A stretch of 64,000 nt of DNA, from NCBI RefSeq assembly GCF_037975245.1, contig NC_092567.1, positions 2,775,214 to 2,839,213 of the forward strand, in the 5' to 3' direction. The notes under the pieces were generated by a model, which saw only the letters and a list, made by a program, of their open reading frames with translations, searched no databases and had not been told where the DNA came from. Source of the DNA: Apostichopus japonicus. Its lineage: Eukaryota > Echinodermata > Holothuroidea > Aspidochirotida > Stichopodidae. This document shows, piece after piece, positions 23,746 through 36,900 of this stretch; position 1 is the first letter of the stretch; each line of letters begins with the position of its first letter. Made by a program: the position numbers and the translations under genes.

Positions 23746-24881
23746 TAAAAATTTCTAGTAAAAAGGCGAAAATTCAAAACAAAAAAAGAAATCGACATTT
23801 TACACGAAGGGAATTAAAGAAGAGGTCGAAATAAATCGAAGAAGTTTAATTTTTAGATAAAGTAGTCTAGTGTTGAGAATTTCGGTTAAATTAAAGAAGG
23901 CAATTTTAAGACAAACTTGATATTCAAGAAAAGGGTTTCAATTTGGAGAAAGGGTTGAAATTCCCAAAAATATTCAAAATTGTCGGGATAAAGTAGTCAA
24001 CATTTTGATATGGAAATTTGGAAAATGTTCAGTATTGATGTGGGTCACAGTAATGACGAAATGTGTATTGTTTGCAGGGGCGTATCCAGGATTTTCCACT
24101 GGGGGGGGGGGCGTCAGGCATGAATGATCGCCGTCCTGGGGGATGGGTCTAAGGGGAGGGGTGGACAATTTTTGCTTTCGAAGAAGGGCTGAAATGCAAA
24201 ATGGTGCCATATGTGATCCTTTTTTTCGACCTTAATAATAAGCAACATTTCCAGTAAAAATGGGCACAAAATGCACAATTTAGTATGGCTGGCATGTCAC
24301 TTAGTGTTTGTAAAACTTGTGACCGACTGGGAAATCTGGTGATTGCCAAGTTTCACCATCAAAGCCTTTAAGAAATTTATGAATTTTACTTTAGTTTATC
24401 AATGATTTACAACATGAAGTTTGGCAACAACAGCAAAATGGTCTGACTGTACAGTGGTTGCACTACTGCTAAATTTAACTGAAATTGATGCAGAGATAAG
24501 TACTTCTCTTCCATTGGGTTAAGAAATGTCATCCTTCGTGGATGCTTGCGACTGTAGATGTTGAAACTTCGAACCGGAACGGAACCACTCACCAGCGCAT
24601 CGTGCATAAAGGTGACTGACTGATTTCTTTCCCTACAAAGATGGGGGCATTGAGTAATAAACCGCTGCAGTTTAGGTTTAGCCACATTCTGATAAAAAAA
24701 ATCTGTGACATTATATGTATTCTTTTAATGTCAATTATCAAAACATAATTTAACGTATTTAACTATTATCTGGAAAAAATGTAAAAAAATTGTTTAAGTA
24801 TGACTTAAATATTTATAACATAGGCATAATGAATGCTTTTATCTGCAAGATATTTAAAATCTTGTGTTCAGTGTTGTTTGC
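23746..24881. other. Intergenic DNA with an orphan hAT-like left end
   Basis: CAGGGGCGTATCCAGG at 24075 is a typical left end, but no matching right end with a repeat of the flank ATTGTTTG was found nearby. A 92-codon minus-strand frame (24685-24407) has no recognised domain and no supporting splice signals. Nothing else is recognised. Confidence 0.5.
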
Positions 24882-27591
24882 AAACAAGAGCCCAAGGGCA
24901 CTGTGGTTCCTTGCTTGGGGTATATGACAATACACATATTATCAAGCAAGATTGGGCTCAAATAGTCCAAGTAATTGTGGCCCTACATGTACGCATAAAG
25001 TAACCAACACTATAGCCAACACTTTTGTGATCACAAAATGTGATCGGATTTTTGATCAAAAGGCACTTTTGAGATCTAAATATGGCGTCGAAAATGTAAG
25101 AAGTATAAGGTCACCTACAAGCGGGTCAACAGATATGATAACATTGGTGACCACAGATGACATGACCTTTAAGTTTGAAAATGTTCCACCACCCCATTCA
25201 CAACTTGTCCCAAATTATCAACCGTGTCACACCTTGGTATTGGGATTTAATTGCATTAAATGTCTAAAAATTAACTTTGAACTTGTATACATAACTTCAC
25301 ACACAAAGGTCACCCGTAGGTCAACCAATTGACATTTTTGATCGGTGAGACCTAAACGGAGCATCAAAACTCTAAAAATTCAAACATGTTTTCTTTGCCC
25401 ATTTTCTAAATAAAAAATACTAGTTTTTTAACATTAGCTGACCTTTGGTGACCTTGGATAACATGACCGCTAAGTTTGAAAATATTCCCCTATACCATTC
25501 GCAACTTGTCCAAAAAAATCAACCTTGTCACACCTTGGCACTGGGAGTTATTGCATTACATGTCTGAAAATTAACTTTGACCTCGTATAACTTCGCACAC
25601 AAAGGTCACACGGGGGTCAACCCATTGACATTTATGATCGGAAGGTACCTTTAACATCTGAAAATAGCATCGAAACTGTAAAAATCCACAAAACACAAAA
25701 AGGTCACCAGAGGTCAAATTGAGGTGAAGGGTCACACAGATGCGGGTCGACAATTGGATTACATTGAAGCAACTCCCAACCCTAACGGACAATTTGTTCT
25801 CAAGTTATCGCAAAAATACTAGTTTTTTATCATTAATTGACCTTTGGTGACCTTGGATCACATGACCGTTAAGTTTGAAAATATTACCCTATACCATTTG
25901 CAACTACTCCAAAAATATCAACCGTGTCACACCTTGGAACTGGGAGTTATTGCATTACATGTCTGAAAATTAACTTTGACCTCGTATAACTTCGCACACA
26001 AAGGTCACACGGGGGTCAACCCATTGACATTTATGATCGGAAGGTACCTTTAACATCTGAAAATAGCATCGAAACTGTAAAAATCCACAAAACACAAAAA
26101 GGTCACCAGAGGTCACCAGAGGTCAAATTGAGGTCAAGGGTCACACAGATGCGGGTCGACAATTGGATTACATTGAAGCAACTCCCAACCCTAACGGACA
26201 ATTTGTTCTCAAGTTATCGCAAAAATACTAGTTTTTTATCATTAATTGACCTTTGGTGACCTTGGATCACATGACCGTTAAGTTTGAAAATATTACCCTA
26301 TACCATTTGCAACTACTCCAAAAATATCAACCTTGTCACACCTTGGAACTGGGAGTTATTGCATTACATGTCTGAAAATTAACTTTGACCTCGTATAACT
26401 TCGCACACAAAGGTCACACGGGGGTCAACCCATTGACATTTATGATCAGAAGGTACCTTTAACATCTGAAAATAGCATCGAAACTGTAAAAATCCACAAA
26501 ACACAAAAAGGTCACCAGAGGTCACCAGAGGTCAAATTGAGGTCAAGGGTCACACAGATGCGGGTCGACAATTGGATTACATTGAAGCAACTCCCAACCC
26601 TAACGGACAATTTGTTCTCAAGTTATCGCAAAAATACTAGTTTTTTATCATTAATTGACCTTTGGTGACCTTGAATCACATGACCGTTAAGTTTGAAAAT
26701 ATTCCCCTATACCATTTGCAACTTGTCCAAAAATATCAACCACGTCACACCTTGGAACTGGGAGTTATTGCATTAAATGTCTGAAAATTAACTTTGACCT
26801 CGTATAACTTCGCACACGAAGGTCACACGGGTGTCAACCCATTGACATTGTTGATCGGAAGGTACCTTTGGTATCCAAATCTAGCATCAAAACCAAACAT
26901 TTTCTTTTTTGCTCGTTTCCTCCCAAAATAAGCACATTTTTTCTAATGTGACCTTTGACCTTTTGACCTTGGTTTCAGATGTAGTTTAATCTCCTGATTC
27001 CAAAAAACAAAACGACAAGTCTGTGCAACCATCCTAACTCCGACCGAAAAACTTTGACCCCATATAACTTCGCACATAAAGGTCACACGGGGTCAACCTA
27101 TTGACATTGATGTTCAGAAGGTACCTTTGACATCTGAAAATAGCATCAAAACTGTAAAAATCCCCAAAAACACGTAAAGGTCACCAAAGGTCAAATTGAG
27201 GTCAAGGGTCACCCAGGTGCGGGTCGACAATTGGATTACATTGAAGCAACTCCCAACCCTAACGGACATTTCGTTCTCAAGTTATCGCAAAAATACTAGT
27301 TTTTTATCATTAATTGACCTTTGTTGACCTTCGATCACCTTACCGTTATGTTTGGAAACGATGCCTTACCCCATTCACAACTACTCCCAAAATATCAACC
27401 ATGTCGGACCCTGTCAATGGGAGTTATTGCTGTTTTTAATATATTGGTTTTTGGCATCTAACTGACCTTTGGTGACCTTTGCGGGCACCAAAAACAATAG
27501 GGATCTTCCTCTTACTATGGGCTATCCACCCAACAAGTTTCATCATGATACATCATTTCCTTATTGAGATATCGTGTACACAAGCCAAGCG

Positions 27592-27635
27592 TCACATACA
27601 CACACACACACATACACACACACACACACACACAC
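27592..27635. repeat. (CA)n microsatellite
   Basis: A nearly pure CACACA tract with one or two T interruptions sits at the end of the GGTCA-rich repeat. The same position relative to the repeat has CA-rich sequence at 11960. Confidence 0.9.
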
Positions 27636-27652
27636 GCCAAGTTGAACGCATA

Positions 27653-27682
27653 GGTTCCTTGCTTTGCAAAAAGCAAGGAACC
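27653..27682. repeat. 12-bp perfect hairpin ending the GGTCA-rich repeat
   Basis: GGTTCCTTGCTT (27653-27664), loop TGCAAA and AAGCAAGGAACC (27671-27682) are exact complements. GGTTCCTTGCTT also occurs at the other end of the block (about 24904), which marks the two ends as related. Confidence 0.85.
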
Positions 27683-27690
27683 AAAAAGAG

Positions 27691-29389
27691 GTTTTGACGC
27701 GAGCGGTCGTTGCCTAAAAATTAAATACTACAATACTATAATAACGTCTTATCGTGTTAGCTGCAAAGTATGATTAGTAATTTGAAAATCGAGGTCAAGA
27801 AAAATTGTACACAAAAAATTTGAGGCATAAAAGGTCAGCAGAAATAAATTTCGTGAATGGACAAGTCAAATTTTTGCCTCGATAGAGTAACCCCACGTGT
27901 TATGCATGGAGCTATTATGGTCTTCCCTCAGGCAGCCCAAAGGCCTTATACACGCCCTGTGCTACGCGATAATACAAACACAATTACCATCTATATTTCT
28001 AAAACTATTATGCCGCCGAAGTTCGCCAGAACCTTTTTTTGGCAAACAAAAAATAAAGCATACGGGAGGGGGGGGGGGGGGTTGAGCGATCACCGACATC
28101 TCACATAAAGGTCGTCATCAATTTTTTTTTTTTTTGCTAAACTTTTTTTGGTGACGACCAATAGGGGGCGCGCGCCTGTTGCGCCCCCTGGATACGCCCC
28201 TGGTTTGTTTAATTGGGATGCCTCCCGACCACCTCCCCAAACCATTCATTTTTTTTTGCTCCCTTCCTACGCCAATCAAGTGGTTTGTCACATGTCTACA
28301 TAGATATGGGGATGTATGTGAACATAAAGGAGGGGGTTCATCTTGTGGCTAATTTGTGTATATTTCTGATTAAGTCCATAAGCGGTAAGTTTGCCTCTCC
28401 AATCCTGAAAACGGATCAACTCTCCTGTATGGTTTAGTACCCAGTAACGTGGGTTCACATTCCAAAATTCTCCCGATCAATTTAGGAAGGGGAATGAACC
28501 TTTATGGCCAGACTATATGTGGCGAAAGTTATGATGGTGTTGCTGTTGAGTCGTTGAATGCAATTCCATGTAGGGTGTTGTGGAGGGGGGGGGGGCCTCC
28601 GGCAGAAACAATTTTGAGGCGTATTTAGACTATAAATGTCGTCTAAACTTAAGGTTGTGCTAAAGAATACTAGTGTAAAGTTTGAAAACTGAACTAACCG
28701 ATGTTAAAATCGCTATTGTTCAATTGCATGGAAAATCAGAAAATACAGTCTTGCCCGGCCAGTTATTTGGTAAATAGCCGTTGGGTGTACATGTTGCCCA
28801 ACCAGTTATTATTCCTATATACAATAATGCCTGACAAAGAGGTACACATTATAGCATGTTACCTACATGTAGCCATGTACCACATCTTAAATCAGATGTA
28901 TAGGCTATCTACTACGGTACTTTACATATAACAGGGCATATATCGTTATTGTCATACACTGATGAGAGGCTACCTATAGGGCCTTTAGATGAAATCGGAT
29001 CGAAGGACTCGAACAATGGGACCCCTTCTCGATCCCCAATTGTAATATATGATTTCAAGGGTGGGGGGGGGGGTTGGAGCAGCAAATCCCAAATTCCTCC
29101 CGATTGACTTGGGTAGGGCCTTCACTGTTATGGAAAGGCTAGAATGGAAAGAAGAATTTAAAAAAGGTGACGCTGTGTTGGTTGGCTTGTTGAAGGCAAA
29201 TCCCACGTAGATCCGCCCCCTAAAATTGTTTTGAAAATTGACGTTAAATGGTGCACTCTGATGCATAATTAGACTACCAGTTAGGGTCTTAAATTGGCTC
29301 CATACACCATTTTTGCCAATAATTTTTTTTTAAAGTCGGAGGAGGGGGGGGGGACTGGGACGGGTGAACACCCGTAGCAAGGGCCTTCT
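27691..29389. other. Intergenic DNA with transposon-end fragments and G runs
   Basis: No gene is recognised. CTGGATACGCCCCTG ending at 28202 is a hAT-type right end with no partner. GGTCGTCATCAA (28110-28121) and TTGGTGACGACC (28148-28159) form a hairpin with one mismatch. Two short segments near 28470 and 29080 resemble each other (CTCCCGATyrAyTTrGG). G runs occur near 28067, 28585, 29061 and 29342. Confidence 0.5.
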
Positions 29390-30190
29390 TCTCAGGGCCA
29401 AAAAATAGGGAGAATAAGGGAAAATAGGGAGGTTGGTAATTTTCAACTGAAATGATATGAATACTCCTAACGTGAAGTTTACAGTACCGCTCACGTATAA
29501 CTGGACATGGGTACGCCTACAGGATCGTATAAAGATGTTGATAAACAAAATGCCGCGTAGACGCCGCGTAGATACCTCGTATAATCTCTGTACGAGTTTA
29601 TACGCAGGAAATGCTATTGTGCTCCATGAATAGTCGCCGAAAGAATTAGTGAGATGTTTGAAACAGCCTTTCTTAAATCGTAGTTAAAGATGTAATATTC
29701 ACCTAGCAGCGAAGAGGACGCAGGTAAACTGTTTGTCGGCATAGTTTTTCGTCGTATACAATTAATAACCTACATGCGAACTGCACACAAATGGTACGCC
29801 GCGCCACGGATATACAAGTTAAGTGTATATAAATTAAATTGAGTGCACCATGGCATATGCACAGTGCACGCCGTACTAATGTACTGTGTTCAGGACTCTA
29901 CCAAGGCCAACGTACAATAACGACATTGCGTGAAGTCCGAGAACTGACAAAGCAGCCTGCTATTGGTTGAGAGTCCCGCACAGCACTGCGTCAGTCGTAA
30001 CGTGTTTGTAAACAATCAATCTATTTTTAGATTACACTTATTACGCGAATAAGCATAGGACTAACTGTTGGCTATTTTCAGAAATGTCGCAAGTGATGAA
30101 ACATTAAAAAACCGGAAGAATAGAATATGAAACCGGGAGGCCGGGAGATTCGGGTAAAAACCGAGAGTCTCCCGGTAAAACCGAGGGAGT
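29390..30190 (-). mobile_element. Copy of a CCCGG-rich dispersed element
   Basis: Read as its complement, this segment matches 55029-55560. The shared blocks are GTTGGCTATTTTCAGAAATG, GAATAGAATATGAAACCGGG and ACCAACCTCCCTAT-type words, in the same order. The CCCGG-rich end (30120-30185) contains several TCTCCCGGT repeats. The outer ends are decayed, so no target duplication can be given. This copy is longer in the middle than its sister. Confidence 0.7.
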
Positions 30191-31513
30191 TGAGGGGTCT
30201 GCACCCCCCCCCCCCTCTGTATTCCATACCCAAGTGTATAATTTGGAAATTTTCTGATTAATTTTTAAATACCCAAATGCTTTCATCTCGTCATTTCAAA
30301 AGTTTTTAGAAATGTTAAAGTATTGACCATTTTCCAAGCTTGTAGTTAAACAATAGCCTATCTAGGCTGAAAAAATATCCAAGACATGTTTATCTAAATT
30401 GCTGTCATGATGACACTTTCAAGCTGCTGTACGGGATTCTATGAACGCAACATTAGCAGAAAAATGTCAAGGTGCCAATGATAAAATGACATTTCCAGCA
30501 TACTGTTGAAGTCCTCACTTATTACATCTAAGGAATTTGCCATTTTGTTGTAAATTGCTATTATTTCAATTGAAAGATTGACCATTTATCTGAAAAATAG
30601 GGGAATTTCCCTCGTAGGCATGGAAAACGACTTGAACAAGTCTCATTTTCAATCTTAAACACACCAACGCCACAGTGTAAACAGCGTTTGAAGAATGGTT
30701 GTATGGTTGTATTTTATGTTTGTTTGACGTGATTCCCCGAAGCTACATTACTGGCTTACTCAATACGAAGATAATGCAACATATTCCAGATGGTGAACAT
30801 GATACTGAAAGAAACAGACGGAGTATATTACAATTGTCAAAGAAGAAAACCCACGTATCAGTTGAGTTCCTTTCATAGCGTTAGGCTGTGCACGTACAAG
30901 GACAGGCTCACAGGCCATCATAACGTTCAACGTTATGGCTTAGGTCTTCTCTAGTCATATAACCTAAGTGCAGCCTAATTTAGGCCTAGTCTAACGATTT
31001 TAGTTACAATATTCAATAGTCCGCAATGCCAGCAATAAAGCGTGACCTATGATCAGCACAATGTAGGACTAGCTGAAGTATGGTGATGCATGCCTGTTAT
31101 AGTTGGTTACAAGTTGAAGGGTAGGTTTTCCTTCTTCACATAATTTGATCATATTATTAATTTAAGAAGTGTTCTACATTTGCGAGATCATCCAACTGTC
31201 TGAAAGGTTTTAGCCAAATTTAGTCATAAAAACCTATTCTTAAAGTACTCTGGAGTTGTTTCCTCTCTTGGGATATTGTGGATTTAAGTGCTAACCTGCC
31301 AGTGAGTAAAGGTCAAATGAAGCGCAATGTTTTCCAAAGATTGAGATTCAATATTCCATATCATATACAAGCATTATAGTAGTGTTTGATTGGATCAAAG
31401 TGGAACTGCTACTATGGGTTTTTCTTTGTTGTGAGTATCCTTTGTTTCTAAAGTCTTCTGAAATATCTGAATAACTAATTTGATTTCATGTTAGTGTTCC
31501 ACTTTTGATTTAG
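30191..31513. other. Repeat-poor DNA upstream of the candidate plus-strand gene
   Basis: No exon or repeat family is recognised. A C run lies at about 30204-30216. A promoter for the candidate gene could lie here, but no TATA or initiator signal stands out enough to report. Confidence 0.4.
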
Positions 31514-31678
31514 AAGTCACTGAGGCTCGAACGGCTCCATGATGTAATAATTCAACCGTAGGAAGAAACCCTCTAGTGAATATGAAGACGGAGACTGTAC
31601 TGGAGATCAGGACCTATGAACCTATCAAGCTTCTATCAGTATCCTACACTTCTTGATGCACAGAGTTCCATAGGAATG
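31514..31678 (+). CDS. Candidate 5' exon with start codon, unrecognised gene
   Basis: An acceptor-like CTTTTGATTTAG precedes 31514 and a strong donor (GGAATG followed by GTAAGA) follows 31678. An ATG at 31616 is in frame to the donor, giving 21 codons beginning MNLSSFYQYPTLLDAQSSIG and leaving phase 0. Upstream of the ATG all frames are closed, as expected for 5' untranslated sequence. It sits on the same strand as the phase-0 exons at 38150 and 41098 and could belong with them, but intermediate exons were not established. No domain is recognised. It might instead be an untranslated or non-coding exon. Confidence 0.35.
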
Positions 31679-32482
31679 GTAAGAATGAAGTAATCTGGTT
31701 GTTGTGACTTTATTAACCAAACTGCTGGCTACCGCTGTAGCAAGCATGGTTAAGGAAGGTTATTTCCTGTGCTACTATTTATCAATATCATGTCATGATA
31801 ACATTTCTTCCTTGCATATTTGAGAGCTAAATACTGTTTAAAATAAACACATTTAGAGGGCATTCAAACATATATACAAGCACTGGTATCCATTAGGGTG
31901 GTGAGCACTTGCCCCAACCCCCCTCCCCTATAGGCTCCCCTAGGGCTGCAAAATCACTATCGGAGAACATTAAATATCTGAAAATTGAAAATGCCTCAGC
32001 TAAAGTCCGAAGGGACTCCCACCAGGGCTTAGATTTATACTTCATAGAAATTACATTTTTCTCTCTAACATGTATTTACATGTTTTAAACTTAGTAGAAG
32101 AGTACAAGAAGTCTCAGAGGTGTTACAGAGCTCTTCTGAAGCCCCTTGCTAGGGCTCAGAGTAAAATCAGATTAAGTATTTCCATTACTGACATGTCCTC
32201 ATGGGCTCAAAATTGCTAGCAAATTCCAGAAACTACAGTATGTGAAAATACTGAAGATTTGGAGAGCTTTGCAGTACTCTTGTAAGTCCAGCCACTATAA
32301 ACAGAGAACACAATTGGATATACTTCCTACTAATCTGAGTATGTACAGCTGTGAATAAAGAATTGTCACTTATGCTTGTTTAATTTTTAAATATTGCTGA
32401 GCCAGTCACTGCAGTTGGTTTTAAGAAATCTAATTGGTCTCAAAACTGATCTAACTTCACCGACTTAGTACGGTGGCTTAAA

Positions 32483-32635
32483 AAAAATATATATAAGTGT
32501 CCCCAAATTTCAAAATTTTGAATTTGGTTTCTCAATATTTGGAATTTTTATCTCAAGATTTTGACCTCAAAAGTCAAAATTTTGACTTTTTCATCTCAAA
32601 ACTTTTTAACTCAAAATTTTGAGGTTACAAGTGTC
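32483..32635. repeat. Low-complexity tract of TCAAAATTTTGA palindromes
   Basis: Variants of TCAAAATTTTGA, GTCAAAATTTTGAC and CTCAAAATTTTGAG are repeated with TCTC spacers. Each is a self-complementary word. This is cryptic simple sequence with no coding potential. Confidence 0.75.
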
Positions 32636-33838
32636 TTCATCTGCCAAATTTGTAGAAAGAACTGACCATATTGTATGGCTATTGACCAGCTGAACAGGGT
32701 ACTTTATAAACCTTTGGTGATCTAAGAAAGAGACCCCCCCCTCCGAGAGTAGTGTAACTAGGTCAATGTAGGAAGTGTAGTCTCCAGGGGCCTGGTGCCA
32801 TTAAATGAAGAAAAATAATATAAAAACACATCCACCAAAGCTGACACACTAAATTATATATCTCCTGATGAGTGGAAATTCACAATAAATTCTTTCCTCA
32901 ATAGGAAAGAGAGGTGCAAAATCTCACAAATTTCTCAGTCAAGCCCAAACCATGAATGGTTGGGTTTGTGTGAGGTTGGACTCTCCTTTGGGAGCTCATT
33001 TATATCACTGCACCACACCTTTATATGCCACTTCCACTAAACAACGGACAATCCGGTTCAAGTTTGATGCTTTACTGGCTAATTGTTTTTACACTTAATA
33101 CCTGGTTATTGGAAACTGAAGTGTACTTTCTTTCCTCTGTATTTTTTCTCTGTGATTGTCCATGTATACAGGGTAGTTAGCCAGAGACATTCACATATCT
33201 ATTTCTGACTGACATTCTCAATATATCTATCATTAGGACTCAAATCTTATTCACATCACTTTCTTTTCTCTTCATTAGGTTAATTATGAAGCGAGCTACT
33301 AGGGTATCACCTATTCCACCTGTAGTTACCAGTTCTCGATGGAAGTCACGTTCATACTGTGCTGACAAGGACAATGAATGGTTCATCATCTGATATTTCT
33401 TCCATGTGATGGTAATCACATTAATGGTTAGTATAGAACAGTGATAGTAATGTTTCAACAACCTCTGATAGGTTTTTGGATAGCATCACAGATCAAGGAA
33501 TACTCTTTTACCTCCATTCACTCTCACTAAATGAATTTTGTATCAAGTTTTAACTCATCCACTCAAAATACAACTGACAGAATTAATCTCTAGTAAGGAC
33601 ATTAAAATGATCAGATTCTTGCTGGATTAATCCATTAATTGGTATGTTTGTAATGAGCTTTCCATGACACAATAGGCCCCCAAACACCCTCTGGTACGTT
33701 TTAACCATTTGTCAAACTGAAATAAAAATTGCCTCCAAGACTCATAAATTAATAAATTCTTCTAGAACTCCTGACACTTCTAGAATGGTAAGACTGGAAG
33801 ACAACTTGATGGTTCTGTAAGAAAGTAGCTTGGGTTAC

Positions 33839-33923
33839 CTACAAATATGTCTTCTGTTGAGGTAATTACTTCCTTCAGATTAAAACTGAAAACTTGTAAT
33901 ACCATTTTAGATATTTCATAATG
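33839..33923 (-). other. Candidate minus-strand exon, unrecognised
   Basis: The acceptor TTCTTTAATGTTTCTACAG and donor TTTGTAG followed by GTAACC bound an 85-bp open segment reading HYEISKMVLQVFSFNLKEV and onward. It lies in a 78-codon frame (34013-33780). Neighbouring minus-strand frames with balanced composition (34558-34241 with WFLCTPYLNNASLASQDVIV, and 33461-33240) may be other exons. I do not recognise the protein. Confidence 0.25.
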
Positions 33924-36900
33924 CTGTAGAAACATTAAAGAAGTCAACTCAGTCTGTATTGCTAAGCTTTGATTAGAGGTGTTTGTAATGAACACTCCAT
34001 CAAACAAAAACACAAACCTAGATTAATTAAGGCAGGTCACACATATGTCACACAACTACGGATAAAATCTTGAGCTTAAATGTATTATGTTTGTTATGAT
34101 GTTTATTTACTATAGTACGGTAGAGATTCACATTTTAAGCATTTGCTTACATATTGGAAATATGATTTGAAATGTAATCGAACAGTAAAATACAAATCAC
34201 CTCCACCGTTGATATTCATCTCAATGATCAGTCTTTCATATCAGCTAAAGATTATGGTTGGGTTTGTATCTCCTTTAATTCTTTGATATTTTTCTCCAAA
34301 CTGTCGCACACCAGTTCTAAGATTCACAATCACATCCTGTGAGGCTAAAGAAGCATTATTCAAGTAAGGTGTACACAAAAACCAGTGACTTTGAGAGCCA
34401 GGCACAGTTCCATGCACAATTTTATCACCAGACCCACTTTCTAAGTCTTTGTTTATCCTAAGATAAAATATACTATTTTTTATCACATATTTTGCTGGGG
34501 ACTCAGCTGATGACAATATACCAACCCCCCTTCCCCTCACCTCACACCAGGACTGCACCGAACAACATATTATGAAATAACAGTTTATGTCAAAGTCTGC
34601 AGAAAGAAAAATATGTACTTTAACTCAATCAATTATAGTACAATGTCATCATTTCAGAAATCCTACAAATTCATCAACCTATAGACAGTACAGTGAACCA
34701 ATGGTTACTAAATTATGTGACCAGGATCCTTCATAATGTTTTCTCCAGGCTCCATTCTATTTCAGGGTTGCATTGTTATAACTTTTGTTTCTCAAATGAA
34801 TATTAACCAGACTGGATTACCAGTAGTATTGCTTAAAGTTTGTACTGAAGATTCAATGCTTGTCTCAATTTCAAATTAATGTTTCTTTATATTTCAATTA
34901 GTTTGGTATTAGGTGAGATGTATATACACAGTGGGCAGCATTATAAGACCTTGAACTCATCATCTTGTACAGTCTATAGATTTGTATTCAAGTTGCATTA
35001 GGTTCTTTGCATTGTTGTTTTAATTATAACTGAGTAATTTATTTTGAAACTACAGTAGCATACCATATGTTTATAATAGCTGTGTTCTGTGTTTGACAAT
35101 GTTACATGATAGAATGCAGCTACTTGCAGACCGGGTGATGACAATTTACATAAATAATAACATTATAACTGATGACCAAATGTATTTTGTTTTTCCTCAT
35201 CATCAGGTAAGCTGGAATTATTCAGTCCTGAGATCAGCCTGTTTAGGGATTTACCAGTTTCATATCCAGATTACAGCTCTTGGAAGAAATGTGTACAGTT
35301 TACATGAGCAGGGTAATGATTACATGGTGCACCACCTGATTCTTACCACATCCACCCATCCCCCTCCTCCATGAGAATGCAAGTTTTTAATTGGATATAT
35401 TTACTCCATGACATATCAGATGATCCCTCAAGGGAAATTTCCCCACCGAAAAGTCTATCATCCAGCACCCCCCCCCCAAGCCCCACCAGTTCCAATCACT
35501 GCAAAACAAGACATAAGATATGAACAATCTAGTTAGAATACTGCTAAAGGTTGTGTCTTAAACTCAGGGATTCTGTGAGACCTCTTTTGTTCAGTGTTTC
35601 TCTAATTGTAGCATCATCTCTACAAATTGTACCATAATTGTAGTTTTCAAGAGGATGAAATTCTGATGCCAACGACATCTCTAATCTTTCAAATCTGACC
35701 AATTTTAATGGTCATTAGACATCCATTGTTTCATTATGTAACCGTTTCATTCCTGTGTGAGCATATAATGCTAATAAAGGCTTCCTATTGTCACGTCTCC
35801 AGGTTGAGTGGATATTATGTAATTTATGGCAAGGTCCACCTATCCCATCATATTAAATAGTTGTCAAGGATGATGGTAGGTATTGGGTATTGCACTGTGA
35901 CAAGTAAAAGTTTACGATTCTATCACAGACGATCATACAACACAATATGACAAGTTCTTGTAGGATTCAGCATGTTATGTCATCTGAAATCTTTAATGCA
36001 TTTGTATTATTTTTCTGTTCTTAAAGTTATTGTGTAATTCAGTTTTTCTGTTATAAGAGTGTGTTTGGGTGGGGGGGGCGGGGGGGGGGGGGTGTGCATC
36101 ATGTTGCTACATATTGGCAAAGTTGGAAATTAAGTTACTGGGAAAGTTGTGAAAGCAAAAACACTAACATTTATGTAATAGAGCAGCCTTTGCTTCACAC
36201 TGGTATACAGATAGTTTGAAAAAAAAGCAATCTAGACCAGTAATATTGCCTAACTTTGCTTGACTTCAAAGTAATAGAGTTAGAAATTTGGGAACAACTT
36301 TATTGGCCTGCTGCACCAAACAACGTTAAAAGTACCAATTAGAAAGTGTGCTGACCAAATTAGTCTAAACCATAGGATTGCAAACATGTTACCAAGTTTT
36401 GCCTTTTGTTTTCTTTATGGATAAATTTCCAAAAATTATTCAACTTTAAAATAAAAGCGCCTTGCAATAAAATGAATGAACTTGCAATTATTGAGTCATT
36501 TTAGCATAATCTTGTGTATCTGTGAGCAATGGAATAAATGTTGAGTAAATGTTAAAAAGGCAAACTCAAAAACAAGGGATTTTATCGTTTGCAATAAAAC
36601 ATCTAGTTCAGATATGATTCTTATTGTCTTTGTCTTTATCTCCTCATTAGGTAAATGTGGATTAATCTTTCTTGAGACGATCTTTGGGGTCACATGATGT
36701 GGATCTTGCACAGAATGGTTTACAATATGCTGATGGTAATGATTAGTGTATAATTAGTGTATAGCAGGACTGATATGCTGGGTGTTATTTATAATTAGAT
36801 TTGATTCTGGGTAGAAAGTGATTTTGTTACTGCCTAAATCCTGGAGGAACAGCAAGTGTTTTGAATCTTGCTTGTTCAGCAAATTCCCTAAGGGCCAGAG

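Larger units (their letters stand above)
24882..27690. repeat. Tandem array of a ~408-bp GGTCA-rich unit within a dispersed repeat
   Basis: Unit starts, marked by TTGACCTTTGGTGACCTTGG, lie near 25434, 25836, 26245, 26653 and, more diverged, 27311, with a partial first unit near 25140. The middle units are almost identical, one differing by an extra GGTCACCAGA, so the expansion is recent. The block begins with CAAGAGCCCAAGGGCACTG and ends with (CA)n and a hairpin. The last 220 bases are the ~140-bp GACCT repeat seen at 8645 and 11393. Apparent open frames inside are not genes. Confidence 0.9.

Noticed and set aside
24075-28202. CAGGGGCGTATCCAGG at 24075 and CTGGATACGCCCCTG at 28202 as ends of one 4.1-kb element
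   Set aside because: The ends pair, but the flanks ATTGTTTG and GTTTGTTT do not form an 8-bp duplication, and the interior includes an independent repeat. They are probably ends of different copies.
28957-28995. Second possible hammerhead core CTGATGAGAGGC on the plus strand
   Set aside because: There is no GAAA at the required distance after a stem II and no cleavage triplet with a pairing stem I.
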